A DNA stretch of 64,000 nt from Chitinophagaceae bacterium (GTDB lineage: Bacteria; Bacteroidota; Bacteroidia; Chitinophagales; Chitinophagaceae), in the NCBI GenBank assembly GCA_024707305.1, contig JANPZZ010000009.1, positions 294,802 to 358,801 of the forward strand, written 5' to 3'. The notes under the pieces are model-generated. The model saw nothing but the letters and a program-made list of their open reading frames with translations. It was not told where the DNA came from and made no database searches. Of the stretch, positions 1-10,511 are shown in pieces (position 1 is the first letter of the stretch; the number at the start of each line of letters is the position of its first letter). A program made the translations under genes and the position numbers.

Positions 1-1221
1 GATGTGCCCGTGTATTTCCAGGGATATGCTCCCGAAAATTACGACCGCCAGTTTACAGGATATGTAACGGTGGAATATGCACTGGAACATAGCCTGAACA
101 TCCCTGCGGTGAAAGGATTGAATATGCTGGGTACCGAACGACTGGTAAATGCTTTGGTGGCAGCGCGGTTTAAACAAATAGAAAAAGACAGACGGAAGCT
201 GGGGCTTTCGCTCGCACTCGGCGGTTGTGGCACCACACTTGAAGAACTCACAGGCTTATATGCAGCATTTGCCAATGGGGGTGAATTCCGTCCGCTGGTA
301 TATATAAAAAAGGCGACACAGGCGGTGCGTCTAAACGTATCGTGAGCGAAACGGCTGCCTATATGATTCATGAAATTTTGACGAAAGTGAACCGTCCTGA
401 TTTTCCATTGAACTGGACCGCCACAGAACGTATGCCACGTATTGCCTGGAAAACGGGCACAAGTTATGGTCGTCGCGATGCATGGAGTATTGGTTATAAT
501 AAAAAATATACCATCGGCGTATGGGTCGGCAATTTCTCCGGCGTAGGTGTCCCCGATTTGAGCGGTGCCAATGTAGCTACGCCATTGTTGTTCCGTTTAT
601 TTAATACCATCGATTACGATAGTGATGATGGATGGTTTGCAGCGCCCGCCGATTACCAGGTGCGGCAGGTTTGTAGCGAATCAGGACTCGTGCCCGGTGA
701 ATTTTGCAGCAATTTTGTTACCGATCCTTTTATTCCCCTCTTTTCTTCTACACGCACCTGTGAGCATTTAAAAGAAATAAGAGTCAGTGCCAACGAATCC
801 ATTTCATATTGTGTTAACTGTTCACCAGCAACAGGCATCAAAAAGAAAACCTATCGCATACTCGAGCCGGAAATGCAGGCATGGATGGCGGAGCGAAATC
901 GTCCGTATCAAAAAAATACCGCCGCATAATCCCGACTGCGAGTATGTGTTCAAAGGCAATGCGCCGATTATTCAATCGCCTTTATCAGGTAACGAATACC
1001 TGATCAGTAAAGATCATCCCGAACCACTGCTGCTGCAGGCCAAAACCGGAAATGATGTGAGCCGCGTATACTGGTATATCAACGATCAATTTTACAAAGC
1101 GGTAGCTCCCGGTGAAAAACTATTCTTCATGCCGGCGGAAGGACGGGTTAAAATTTCCTGCACCGACGACAAAGGCCGCAACCGCAATATCACAATACAG
1201 GTAAAATTCATTGGACTATAA
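1..1221 (+). CDS. pbpC: Penicillin-binding protein 1C, C-terminal part (5' end outside window)
   Basis: Bifunctional peptidoglycan glycosyltransferase/transpeptidase of the PBP1C type, acting on the outer face of the inner membrane. Only the transpeptidase domain and C-terminal tail are in the window. The SxN motif (SLN) is at about 93 and the KTGTS motif at about 451. The last 90 codons look like the BiPBP_C tail of this family. The reading frame changes twice. One A is missing in the A-run at 306-311, and one A too many sits in the run at 910-916. Joining frames 1, 3 and 1 gives one continuous PBP1C sequence, so sequencing error is more likely than a true pseudogene. The SxxK active serine and glycosyltransferase domain lie upstream of base 1. 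The usual alpha-2-macroglobulin partner is not seen downstream. Confidence 0.9.
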
Positions 1222-1305
1222 GTCAATCCGACATTTCAGGTTGCTTTTTCATCATTTTAACAATCCCTTATGTCATAAACCTTGCTCTGAGTAATCAGGC
1301 AGAAT

Positions 1306-1741
1306 ATGAAGAGAAATTTATCTATTACTCAATTACCGTTTTTACTTTTTGCATGCGTTATTGCCAGTGTTATACCTGTCTCGGCACAGCAGGGTTACAT
1401 ACGTCCGTTAACTTCACAGGACTATCAATCGATAGCAGATATGGAGGTAACTGCCAGCGGGGAAATGCATGTTGCTGCAACAAAGTTTCTGTACCGCCTT
1501 AATAATGCAGGCGAAATTGTTTTACAGAAGGAAATTAAAGAAGGCGCCTATTCGGAAGTCCGCGCCGCAATTCCAACCGTTGATGGAGGTGATGCTGTGT
1601 TGTTACATGCATTGGAAAGCATTACAGAAGAACGGTTGGTATTTTTCCAGCTCTCCCTCAGTAGTTGCAGCCGGGCTTTATTTGGTTCGAATTAAGTTTG
1701 GATCGGAGGTGAAGACGTTGAAGTGGTTGCATGTTCGATGA
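1306..1741 (+). pseudogene. Secreted T9SS-type protein, apparently internally deleted
   Basis: The start has a clear signal peptide (residues 1-28, cleavage after PVSAQ) followed by about 90 residues that resemble the start of a large secreted beta-propeller-like protein. After a frame change between about 1630 and 1660 the second frame ends with VVAAGLYLVRIKFG and a basic tail to the stop at 1739-1741. That is the shape of the last beta strands of a type A T9SS sorting domain. Normally hundreds of residues separate these two parts, so this looks like a gene that lost its middle, or an assembly collapse. The stop codon lies inside the first unit of the GATCGATG repeat that follows. No function can be assigned. 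The call of a T9SS tail rests on about 28 residues. Confidence 0.5.
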
Positions 1742-1935
1742 TCCTGATCGATGTCCGATGATCGATGAATGTTTAAAGCGCAGGTTTGCCGATCCCGACA
1801 TTTAGTGGGGATGTCTTGCGATCGCGAGCTTCTTCGGACATCGGACATCGGATACCCATCATCGATCATCGGTCATAGGACATCGGACATCGGTCATCGG
1901 CCATCGATCATCGTCCATCGACCATCGATCTTCGG
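1741..1935 (+). repeat. GATCGATG-type dispersed repeat with an 80-bp core
   Basis: Degenerate 7-10 bp units of the kind tcgatgatcgatg and catcggacatcgg flank a core at about 1764-1845 that contains tgtttaaagcgcagg. The core and both flanks recur in opposite orientation at 28488-28622. Shorter unit-only stretches lie at 10375-10465, 41038-41098 and 61041-61073. It fills the gap between two convergent genes. No coding potential is visible. Confidence 0.75.
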
Positions 1936-1944
1936 CCCTCAATC

Positions 1945-3318
1945 TCACACTTTCTCCGCCATCTCTTCCCCGCTATTAATAGCGCCTTCCATGAATCCCT
2001 GCCAGTCGGCGAGGTGCTCACCGGCGAAGAAGGTGTTGACATGCGGGCGTTTTAATATGGGCATCACACGAAACCATTGTCCTTTGCCATAAATAGCATA
2101 AGCCCCGCGCGAGTATTCATCTGATCCCCAGAAATAATTCAGTTGTCCTTCAATTTTATCCTTTACCGGACCGAAAGCTTTGGCAAGTGTTTCATCTATT
2201 TGTTTTGCGCGCCATTCATCGGTTTGAGCAGCTACAACTGCTGCCTTATCTCCGATGGTATAAGAAAGTAGTACCCCTTTTTCATGTTGCTGATTCTTGG
2301 TAGCATGATAAAAATAGTGCGGTACACGATCGGTTACCATATCAAAATCTTCACGCTTCCAGAAACGATCATTAAAGAGAACCGGGTTTTTGTTGATACG
2401 CGCGTACTGTAGTTCATTGATGGCCGCGATGTATTTTGATTCCAGTCCCGGCTCCCAGATCACTTTGCTCACAGCAAAAGTTGGAAGTGTGCAAATGATT
2501 TTATCCGCCTGGAACGTTTTTCCGTTGGAGCATTCTACAGTTACTTTTCCTTTTCGGGGCTGTATCACTTTTGTAACCGCATGCTTCAGGTGGATATTTT
2601 CACGACCAATGGCATCAGCGAATTTATGCGCCAGCTGCGAGTTGCCACCTTCTATTTTAAAGTCCATCTCATTCTTGGGACTGCTCTCTGCATATTCTGC
2701 CAGTGCAGCAAAAGCCGAAACATGGCGAATGGTTTCACCAAAGTCGGTACTGTCCAGTAATTCACGAATTTCAAGATCACGGCCTTCACAACCATTATTC
2801 ACCAGGAAGCGCCACCAATCCATGCGATCCAGTTTTTCTTTATCATCCTGCGAAAACTGGTGAAAGTCTTTTAGTATCTTATTGAATTTTACTTCCCATT
2901 CGTCACTATACTTCCATCTTCCTGTTGTGAAATATTCATCCCTGTAAATCAGGTCTGAATCAAACTGGTTGTTGTTTAGTTTCAAACCAAACTCACCACA
3001 AAGTTCTTTGATGCGGGTATGCGAATCGCCTACCCATTCGGCACCGAGTTCTACAATCAGCGGACTGTTGTCCTGTATGGGCGTTGAAAATACGCGTCCG
3101 CCAATTCTGCCTTTCGCTTCCAGCACAATCACATTATACCCTTTCTTCTTCAGCTGATTTGCTGCGGATAGACCGGCAAAGCCTGCGCCCATTACGATGA
3201 CCGTAATTTTTTTGGAAACAGAAAATGAAGATAGTGTCGTTCCCGACAATAATAACGCACCGGTGGCAAGTGCGCTGTTGCGTAAAAACTCGCGTCTTGA
3301 TAAATGGTTAGTGGCCAT
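1945..3318 (-). CDS. Tat-exported flavin monoamine oxidase
   Basis: FAD-dependent amine oxidoreductase of 457 residues, intact. The N-terminus carries a twin-arginine signal (SRREFLR, residues 7-13) and a hydrophobic stretch, so the folded flavoprotein is probably exported. The Rossmann dinucleotide site is VMGAGFAGLSAA (about 42-53) followed by the acidic end of strand beta-2 (VLEAKGRIGGRV), typical of monoamine oxidase, phytoene desaturase and amino-acid oxidase families. The C-terminal FAD motif is FFAGEHLADWQGFMEGA near the end. The substrate cannot be read from the sequence; primary amines or L-amino acids are the family norm. It ends against the repeat block at 1741-1935 and shows no operon partner. 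Confidence 0.88.
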   Translation of the reverse strand: MATNHLSRREFLRNSALATGALLLSGTTLSSFSVSKKITVIVMGAGFAGLSAANQLKKKGYNVIVLEAKGRIGGRVFSTPIQDNSPLIVELGAEWVGDSHTRIKELCGEFGLKLNNNQFDSDLIYRDEYFTTGRWKYSDEWEVKFNKILKDFHQFSQDDKEKLDRMDWWRFLVNNGCEGRDLEIRELLDSTDFGETIRHVSAFAALAEYAESSPKNEMDFKIEGGNSQLAHKFADAIGRENIHLKHAVTKVIQPRKGKVTVECSNGKTFQADKIICTLPTFAVSKVIWEPGLESKYIAAINELQYARINKNPVLFNDRFWKREDFDMVTDRVPHYFYHATKNQQHEKGVLLSYTIGDKAAVVAAQTDEWRAKQIDETLAKAFGPVKDKIEGQLNYFWGSDEYSRGAYAIYGKGQWFRVMPILKRPHVNTFFAGEHLADWQGFMEGAINSGEEMAEKV

Positions 3319-3486
3319 TGGTCCTGGTTCGTTTTGGTTTTAAAAAAAATCAGATGAAACAACATTTCCTGTTATTTCAAAAGACTAAGTAACCATGACC
3401 TTAACCTGTGTACAATTTAAAAGTACTGAATCGTACTATTTATCACATTAAAACTTCCTTTTCGGTCACGAAGCGTTGCGAAGTTT

Positions 3487-4203
3487 TTATTTGGCCCGCA
3501 CGCTGGAAGCGCCGCTGGTGTTGGAGTTTACCCTTGCACCGCCGCTGTGCACTATTTCTGATGCGCCACTGGCTTCAGCTTTCAGGCTCTCTGTAACAAA
3601 AATACTTACGTTGCTGGCACCTGATATATCCACGTCCGCGTCAGCTGTGGTGAGATCCATGGCTTTTACCTCCGATGCGCCGCTGCCTTCAATAGCAATT
3701 CTTTTGGCGTTGCCCCTTAGCTCTGCAGAACTTGCACCACTCAATTCCAAATCTACATCGGTATAGTCGAGCTCAACTTTGGCAGAACTTGCACCACTGA
3801 GATCGATGGACAATTCGCCTCCCTGCAGGGCAGTTTCGGCAACAATGTCTGAAGCACCGGATGCACCCAGTTTATGGATCGTGGGACAGGTTACGTAAAC
3901 TTTGATTCCCGAAGAGCCATTCAGGTTCATGTTATGTTCCGGACGGATTTCCAGCTCATCGCCGTCTTTTCTTATGCTCACAAATTCATGCAGGTTTTCG
4001 TCGGTCACCACCTTTATCGAATAGCTGCTACCCTGGCTAATATACAAATCAATCGCGCCGCCCACGCTAATTTCAGTAAAACCAGTAAGATCGTGCGTTT
4101 CGGTCACTACATTCCCATTGCCATTTATCCGCTTACCGCCGAAAATATTGCAGGAACTCAGGATGACCAGGGCGAGGAATGCAAAAATTGAATTATTTCT
4201 CAT
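3487..4203 (-). CDS. GIN-domain (DUF2807) lipoprotein
   Basis: Putative auto-transporter adhesin head (GIN) domain protein of 238 residues, a family common in Bacteroidota and of unknown function. The start at 4203 (MRNNSIFAF) is preferred over the in-frame start at 4221 because it leads straight into a lipoprotein signal with lipobox LSSC. The mature part begins with the typical GNGNVVTE segment. The C-terminal half holds seven SGAS motifs spaced roughly 15-25 residues apart (SGASD, SGASSAKV, SGASSAEL, SGASEV, SGASNV, SGASEI, SGASSV), which would stack as rungs of a right-handed beta-helix. Probably anchored in the outer membrane or on the surface. It stands alone between the amine oxidase and guaA. 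Confidence 0.85.
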   Translation of the reverse strand: MRNNSIFAFLALVILSSCNIFGGKRINGNGNVVTETHDLTGFTEISVGGAIDLYISQGSSYSIKVVTDENLHEFVSIRKDGDELEIRPEHNMNLNGSSGIKVYVTCPTIHKLGASGASDIVAETALQGGELSIDLSGASSAKVELDYTDVDLELSGASSAELRGNAKRIAIEGSGASEVKAMDLTTADADVDISGASNVSIFVTESLKAEASGASEIVHSGGARVNSNTSGASSVRAK

Positions 4204-4290
4204 GTGTAGGTTGTTTAGCATGTTAGACGAACAGTCAATTTTCCAGGTTACGAAATTGAGAAGGAAATTTTAAAAACAAGCGGCATTCTT

Positions 4291-4298
4291 TACCTTCG
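4291..4298 (+). promoter_or_regulatory. Candidate -7 element for guaA
   Basis: TACCTTCG, close to the Bacteroidota consensus TAnnTTTG, lies 7 bases before the guaA ATG. A T-run at 4268-4271 sits about 20 bases upstream, where the -33 element would be. A short leader is usual in this phylum. Motif match only. Confidence 0.35.
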
Positions 4299-4305
4299 CA
4301 GCACC

Positions 4306-5842
4306 ATGACGGAAAAGATTCTTATTCTCGATTTCGGTTCCCAATATACACAATTGATCGCCAGGGCCGTACGCGAGGCCAATGTTTATTGCGAAATCAT
4401 CCCCTTTCACAAGCAATTTAGTTATGAACCCGGTTTGAAGGGAATTATCCTTTCCGGCTCCCCATTTTCGGTAAATGAAGATGGCGCCCCGGACGTGGAT
4501 ATCCAGTCGATGATTCAAAACGTACCGGTGCTGGGTGTGTGCTACGGCGCGCAGCTTACCGCCAAACGTTTTGGAGGCCTGGTGGCAAAAAGTAATAAAC
4601 GCGAATATGGTCGAGCCACGCTGCAGCGCCAGCTCGATGACCAGCTCTTCACGGATGTGGCTCCCGAAAGCCAGGTGTGGATGAGCCATAGCGACAGCAT
4701 CAAAGACCTGCCCGAGGGGTTTGAAATACTGGCTACCACCGATAGCATTCCCGTGGCTGCCTTCCGTAAGAAGAAAGATGACGGTCAACCGCTCTATGGC
4801 GTACAGTTTCACCCCGAAGTATACCATTCCACCGAAGGCAAAAAGATCATCAAAAACTTTTTGGTAAATACCTGCGGTTGCAGTCAGGACTGGACGCCCG
4901 CTCACTTTATTACCGACACCGTTGCTGCACTGCAAAAACAAATCGGCGACCGCAAAGTGATTATGGCTCTAAGTGGTGGTGTGGATTCAACCGTTGCGGC
5001 TACATTAATTCATAAAGCAATTGGCGATCGCCTCTTCGGAATTTTTGTCGACAATGGCGTTCTGCGCAAAAACGAATTTGAATCTGTTCTGGAAACCTAT
5101 GCCAAAATTGGCTTAAATGTTAAAGGAATAGATGCGAAAACAACTTTTTACCGTGAGCTCGCAGGAAAAACAGATCCTGAGGCAAAACGTAAAGTAATTG
5201 GTAAACTTTTCATCGATACATTCCAGGAAGAAGCCGAAAAAATTCAGGGAATTGGTTTATTGGGACAGGGTACTATCTATCCCGATGTGATTGAGAGTGT
5301 TTCTGTACACGGTCCTTCAGTAACCATCAAATCGCATCATAATGTGGGCGGTTTACCCGATACAATGCATCTTGAACTGGTGGAGCCGCTTCGTTATTTA
5401 TTCAAAGATGAAGTAAGAAAAGTGGGACGCGAACTGGGTATCCCCAGCGAGTTGATTGATCGCCACCCCTTCCCCGGCCCCGGTTTGGCCATCCGCATCC
5501 TGGGTGAAGTGACCGAGGAAAAGGTACAGTTGTTGCAGGAAGCGGATCATATTTATACCAAAGCGCTGAAAGATAACAATCTCTATGCAACGGTTTGGCA
5601 GGCAGGTGCCATCTTGCTTCCGGTTAAAAGTGTTGGCGTAATGGGCGATGAGCGCACGTATGAATATACTGTTGCACTTCGCGCTGTTACCAGTGTGGAT
5701 GGCATGACGGCCGATTGGGCTCACCTGCCGTATTCTTTCCTTGCATACTTGTCGAACGAAATCATCAATAATGTTCGCGGCATCAACAGGGTTGTTTACG
5801 ACATCAGCAGCAAAGCCTCCGGCTACGATCGAGTGGGAATAA
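4306..5842 (+). CDS. guaA: GMP synthase (glutamine-hydrolysing)
   Basis: Converts XMP, glutamine and ATP to GMP, the last step of guanine nucleotide synthesis. The N-terminal class I amidotransferase has nucleophile Cys79 in GVCYGAQ and the His169/Glu171 pair in QFHPE. The ATP pyrophosphatase P-loop is SGGVDST at about 223-229. The C-terminal dimerisation domain follows. The open frame runs on to 5937, but the expected family ending (KPPATIEWE then stop at 5840-5842) is in the next frame after one surplus A at 5813-5815. The true end is therefore 5842. Its length of about 511 residues is normal. The next gene starts 26 bases later on the same strand. Confidence 0.95.
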
Positions 5843-5868
5843 CAATACCGGATATAAAAATATACCGT

Positions 5869-7058
5869 ATGAAAAAAAAGCTGGCTCCTTTTGTTGATCA
5901 TGTTTGTTACATTCCTGCAGGTAAACGCGCAGGATGAGGGTGACATGCCTGTTCAAAAGCCGCGCATTGCGGTATTTGCCCCTATCTACCTCGATTCAGC
6001 TTTCAACAACCTGAATGAATATCGATACGGTAAAAATGAATTTCCAAAATTCATCAATCCCGGACTCGAGTTTTATGAAGGTGTTCAAATGGCACTCGAT
6101 TCACTGGAGCTGGAAGGCGCAGAACTGGAAGTGTTTATTTATGATACACGTTCTGCAAAAGAATCACTCGCCAGCCAGCTACAAAAAAGCAGCTGCAGAC
6201 AGCGTTGACCTGTTGATCGTAAACTGCACCAGCCAGGAAGTAAAACCCTTCGCGGAGTTTGCATTAAAACATAAGATTCCTTTTATCAATACCACCATTC
6301 CAAATGATGGAGGTATTCAGAACAATCCTTACCTCGTAGTGTTGAATCCAACATTGCGTACGCAGTGTGAAGGTATGTATCGTTTTATCCAGAAATATTT
6401 TGCACTCAACCCACTGGTTGTTTTTCGTAAAAAAGGAAGTACTGAAAGTTATATCCAAAACATTTGGGAAGAATTTGGCAAACAGGCCATGGGCTCCCCT
6501 ATTCAATTCAAATATGTAGACCTGCCAGATAGTTTTACGGTAAATCAACTCACGCAACATTTAGACAGTAACAAACAATCGGTTTGTATTGCAGGTACTC
6601 TGGACGCTGCATTTGGACGCAGACTTGCGCAACAACTGGCGGGTATTCATAAATCATATCCGCTTACGATCATTGGAATGCCAACCTGGGATAATATCAC
6701 TCGTGAATTTAGCCGCCCTGAGTTTAAAGGACCTGAAATTATCTACAGCAATCCCTTTTATAACCCACGTACTGACAAACTGAGCCAGGAAATCAATAGC
6801 CAGTTTGCAGGTAGCATGTATGCGCGACCCAGTGATATGGTGTTCAGGGGTTATGAAGTAACCTGGAACTATGCAAAACTGCTGCTCCAGTTTGGGAATG
6901 ATATTGCATCGAACCTGGGCAATAAATCGCATCTTCAATTTACTGCCTACGATATACAACCTGTTCTCAGCAAACCATCCATGCAATTGCAGTATTTTGA
7001 GAACAAGAAACTTTACTTCCTTCGCTGGCAGGACGGTATGATTAAAACGGTGCAATAA
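5869..7058 (+). CDS. Periplasmic ligand-binding protein (ABC receptor family, type I fold)
   Basis: About 395 residues resembling the Leu/Ile/Val-binding receptor family (Peripla_BP_6) that Bacteroidota often carry without ABC transporter genes beside them. The start at 5869 is restored by dropping one A from the 8-A run at 5872-5879. This gives a clean signal peptide, [17 protein letters not shown], ending VNAQ. A second shift sits at the A-run about 6182-6187 (ASQLQKK). The body then reads in one frame to 7058. Segments such as [18 protein letters not shown] and [10 protein letters not shown] fit the alternating lobes of the fold. The ligand is unknown. No permease or ATPase gene lies next to it, so a sensory or scaffold role is as likely as transport. 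Confidence 0.7.
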
Positions 7059-7113
7059 CCGCATCAATGTCCATGGGGATAAAGACTAAAATTTTTCCCA
7101 TTCATTACAAAAT

Positions 7114-9639
7114 TTGCAGGCTGTGCTGAACGACCGGAGTGTGACAAATACAAAAGGTTATCGCGTGGTGCTCGACTGGATGCAGCAGCAGCAAATGCAG
7201 CCTTTTTTATTCCAGGAGCAAACATGGCAGGCACTGGCCGACGGCAAAAGTGGCCTTGTGAATGCACCCACCGGTTGCGGTAAAACTTTCTCTATCTTCC
7301 TCGGCGAACTGATTGGCTTTATCAATCGCAATCCTGCCAACTATAAACGAAAATCCAAAAACGGATTACAACTTCTTTGGATCACTCCTTTGCGTGCCCT
7401 TGCAAAAGATATTGGCCGCGCAATGGAAGAAGTTATCAGCGGACTGGGTATGCAATGGCAGGTTGGCATTCGCAATGGGGATACCGAACTAAGTGAACGC
7501 GCCAAACAAAAAAGGCAGATGCCGGAAGTGTTGATCATTACACCAGAGAAGTCTTCACTTACTACTGGCATTAAAAGGCTATCCAAATCTGTTTACAAAT
7601 CTGCGCACTATAGCTGTAGATGAATGGCATGAACTACTGGGCAGTAAACGAGGTGTGCAGGTAGAGCTTGCCGTCAGTCGCTTACTTGGCATACGCGAAT
7701 ACATTCGCCATACAGACGCCGCTTCTTATGTACCATTATCTGTTTGGGGAATTTCAGCAACCATCGGCAACCTCAATGAAGCGCTTACTGTTTTATTATC
7801 ACCGGCAAAAATATCGGGCACCATCATTCGTGCCGAAGTGCGAAAGGAAGTTGAAATACTTTCTGTAATGCCCGATGAAATTGAAAAGTATCCCTGGGCA
7901 GGACATTTGGGGATAAAGCTGGTGAATAAAGTATTACCCATTATAGAGGCAAATAAAACAACGCTCATTTTCATCAACACACGCGGTATGAGCGAGCTCT
8001 GGTACCAGGCATTGTTGTCGGCAGCACCAGAACTTGCAGGCGCGATTGCACTTCACCATGGAAGCGTTGACCGTGAGCTGCGCGACTGGGTAGAAGAAAA
8101 CCTGAGTACAGGCCGGTTAAAAGCTGTCGTTTGCACAGCCTCATTAGATCTCGGTGTAGATTTCCGCCCGGTTGAAACCGTGATACAGGTCGGTTCACCA
8201 AAAGGGGTTGCACGCTTTTTGCAACGCGCCGGAAGAAGCGGTCACCGACCCGACGAAACCAGCAAAATTTATTTTCTTCCCACGCACTCACTCGAATTAA
8301 TTGAAGCAGCTGCATTGAAATCGGCTGTAGTTGATGGGCTGATTGAAAGTCGTCCACCACAGATACGTTGTTTCGATGTATTGATACAATATTTATGTAC
8401 GCTTGCTATTGGCGAAGGATTTGAACCTAACGAAATTTTTAATGAAATCAGTGAATGTCATTGTTACCAAAGCATAACAGTTGAAGAATGGCAACAGGTA
8501 TTACATCATATCCAGGAAGGCGGTGTTGCATTACAGCAATACAATGAGTACCGAAAGGTGGAATGGATGGATGGCCGCTATTATATGCCCGGTAGAAAAC
8601 TTGCCATGCGTCATCGATTACATATCGGTACGATTGTGAGTGATGCAATGTTGAAAGTAAAATTTCTATCAGGTGGTTTTATTGGTGTGATAGAAGAATA
8701 TTTCATCTCACGCCTGGAACCGGGAGATGTTTTCACACTTGCAGGGCGCAACCTCGAGTTGGTGATGATAAAAGATATGTCGGTATTGGTAAAAAAATCG
8801 ACAAAGAAAAAATCAGTCGTGCCAAGCTGGAATGGCGGTCGTATGCCACTATCTGCAAACCTGGGTCGCAAATTGCGCGAATCACTCAACCTTGCTCATG
8901 CCATTGGTACAAAAAAACTACCGGCAGAAATTGAAATACTTCGACCGCTGTTTGAACGGCAGGCTGAACAATCGCATGTGCCCAAAGACAATGAATTACT
9001 GATTGAGCAAATTGAAACAAAAGACGGGTATCATCTTTTTGTATATCCATTTGAAGGACGACTGGTACATGAAGCGATGGCCGCCATACTTGCATGGCGC
9101 ATCAGTCGCATCACCCCGATTACGTTTTCGTTTGCAATGAACGATTATGGATTTGAACTTTTAAGCGACCAGCCCATTCCTTTGGATGATTCTAATGTAT
9201 ATGATCTTTTTCTCGGATAATCTTTTTGCAGACATACAACGCAGCGTGAATTCAACCGAAATGGCGAAACGTAAATTCCGTGATATTGCCGTTATTGGTG
9301 GATTGATCTTCCAGGGATTCCCGGGCGAACATAAAAAAGCAAGACATCTGCAGGCGTCGGCGTCATTGCTGTTTAAAGTATTTGCTGAATACGATCCTGA
9401 TAATTTATTACTTCGACAGGCTTTCCAGGAAGTTTTTGATCAACAAATGGAAGAAGCCCGTTTACGCGATATGTTGCAACGCATCAGCCAGTCAAAAATA
9501 GTGATTACCTGGCCGAAACAATTAACGCCATTTTGCTTCCCAATTAAAGTGGATAGTATGCGTGAAGATCTTTCTTCCGAAAAACTGGGAAGACCGCGTG
9601 CGACGAATGCAGCAGCAATTGTCTGATTTACAGAGTTAA
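7114..9639 (+). CDS. Ligase-associated DNA damage response DEXH-box helicase (Lhr-like)
   Basis: Superfamily 2 helicase of about 840 residues. Walker A is APTGCGKT (51-58). The DEXH box is DEWH at about 7618-7629, and motif VI is QRAGRSGHRPDE. The C-terminal winged-helix and Lhr-core regions follow. It belongs to the four-part set helicase / DNA ligase / exonuclease / PdeM nuclease known from many bacteria; here only PdeM is adjacent. Three shifts break it: near 7548 (surplus A in gagaagt), at the T-run 9206-9212, and at ggg near 9590. After correction the stop is at 9637-9639. The start is uncertain: TTG 7114 and in-frame GTG 7141 (followed by TNTKGY) are both possible, and the second fits family alignments slightly better. 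Confidence 0.88.
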
Positions 9640-9716
9640 AAATGCCCGGATTTTTTAACACTTCTGTATTTTGATCGGCACTTCTCTATTATCTACATTT
9701 TAATAGCTTTGCCGCC

Positions 9717-10374
9717 ATGCCATCCTATGTATCTCATATTATCCACGACAATCATTTTATCCTCAGTTCAGAAAGAGTTGTGTTTTGGGAAAATGAAAAC
9801 GCTTTAGTTCTCGCTGATTTACATATTGGAAAATCGGGTCATTTTCGTAAAGCAGGAATCGGAATACCACAATCCGTTTACAAAGATGACTTGCACCGAT
9901 TGCTAAGTCAGTTACTTTTTTTAAAGCAGAAAAACTGATTATTGTTGGCGACTTAAGTCATAGCCGCGCCAATAAAGAACTCGATTTGTTTTATAAGTGG
10001 CGACACGATTTTCCTTCTCTCGAAATCCAACTCGCCCGTGGAAATCATGACATTCTCGATGATGTTTGGTATAAAGAAACCAACATCATGGTTCACGAAG
10101 AAGAATTACAAATAGGAAAATTCTGTTTCGTACACGATCCTGTGGAGCAGCCTGAACCCGGTAAATATTATTTTTCCGGCCATGTGCACCCGGCTGTTTC
10201 AATAAGGGTAAAGCAAAACAGTCTTTAAAATTTCCCTGCTTCTATTTGGGAAAACAACAAGCCATCCTGCCTGCCTTTAGTCGTTTTACGGGTAACTACC
10301 CTGTAAAACCGGGACCGGGAGAAAAAGCGTTTGCTATTGTTGAGAAAGACATTGTTTGTTTTGATGGGAGATGA
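9717..10374 (+). CDS. pdeM: Ligase-associated DNA damage response endonuclease PdeM
   Basis: Calcineurin-like metallophosphoesterase of about 219 residues. All metal-binding motifs are present in order: ADLHIGK (about residue 34), GDLSHSRANKE, GNHD, and GHVHP near the C-terminus. The family cleaves DNA and accompanies the Lhr-like helicase encoded immediately upstream. Two shifts need repair: the T-run at about 9918-9924, and a missing G in the ggg near 10206. The stop then falls at 10372-10374. TAGCTTTG at 9704-9711, just before the ATG, matches the -7 promoter consensus, so the gene may also have its own promoter. Normally a DNA ligase and an exonuclease complete the set; neither is in the window. 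Confidence 0.9.
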
Positions 10375-10508
10375 GGGGGGGGATGGTGGAGGGTGGAGGG
10401 TGGATGGTGGATGGGGGATGATCGATGTTCGATGGTGGTTGGTGGATGGGGGATGATCGATGGACTCCCCCTTCGGGGGTTGGGGGGCTTGGGCTTGGGC
10501 TTGGGCAA
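10375..10508 (+). repeat. G-rich and GATCGATG repeat block with CCCCC-TTC-GGGGG hairpin
   Basis: Starts at the pdeM stop codon. It holds G-rich units (ggatggtggagggtgg and similar), two gatgatcgatg units, a perfect CCCCC/GGGGG hairpin with a TTC loop at 10467-10479, and three copies of cttggg at 10488-10506. The hairpin with its GATCGATG neighbour recurs at 61065-61096. It separates convergent genes and could end transcripts, but lacks a T-run. Confidence 0.65.
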
Positions 10509-10511
10509 TGA

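Noticed and set aside
4270..4941. 223-codon minus-strand frame opposite guaA (similarly 5398-5946 and 34965-35507)
   Set aside because: Shadow frames of guaA and gltA, whose protein motifs are unambiguous on the plus strand.
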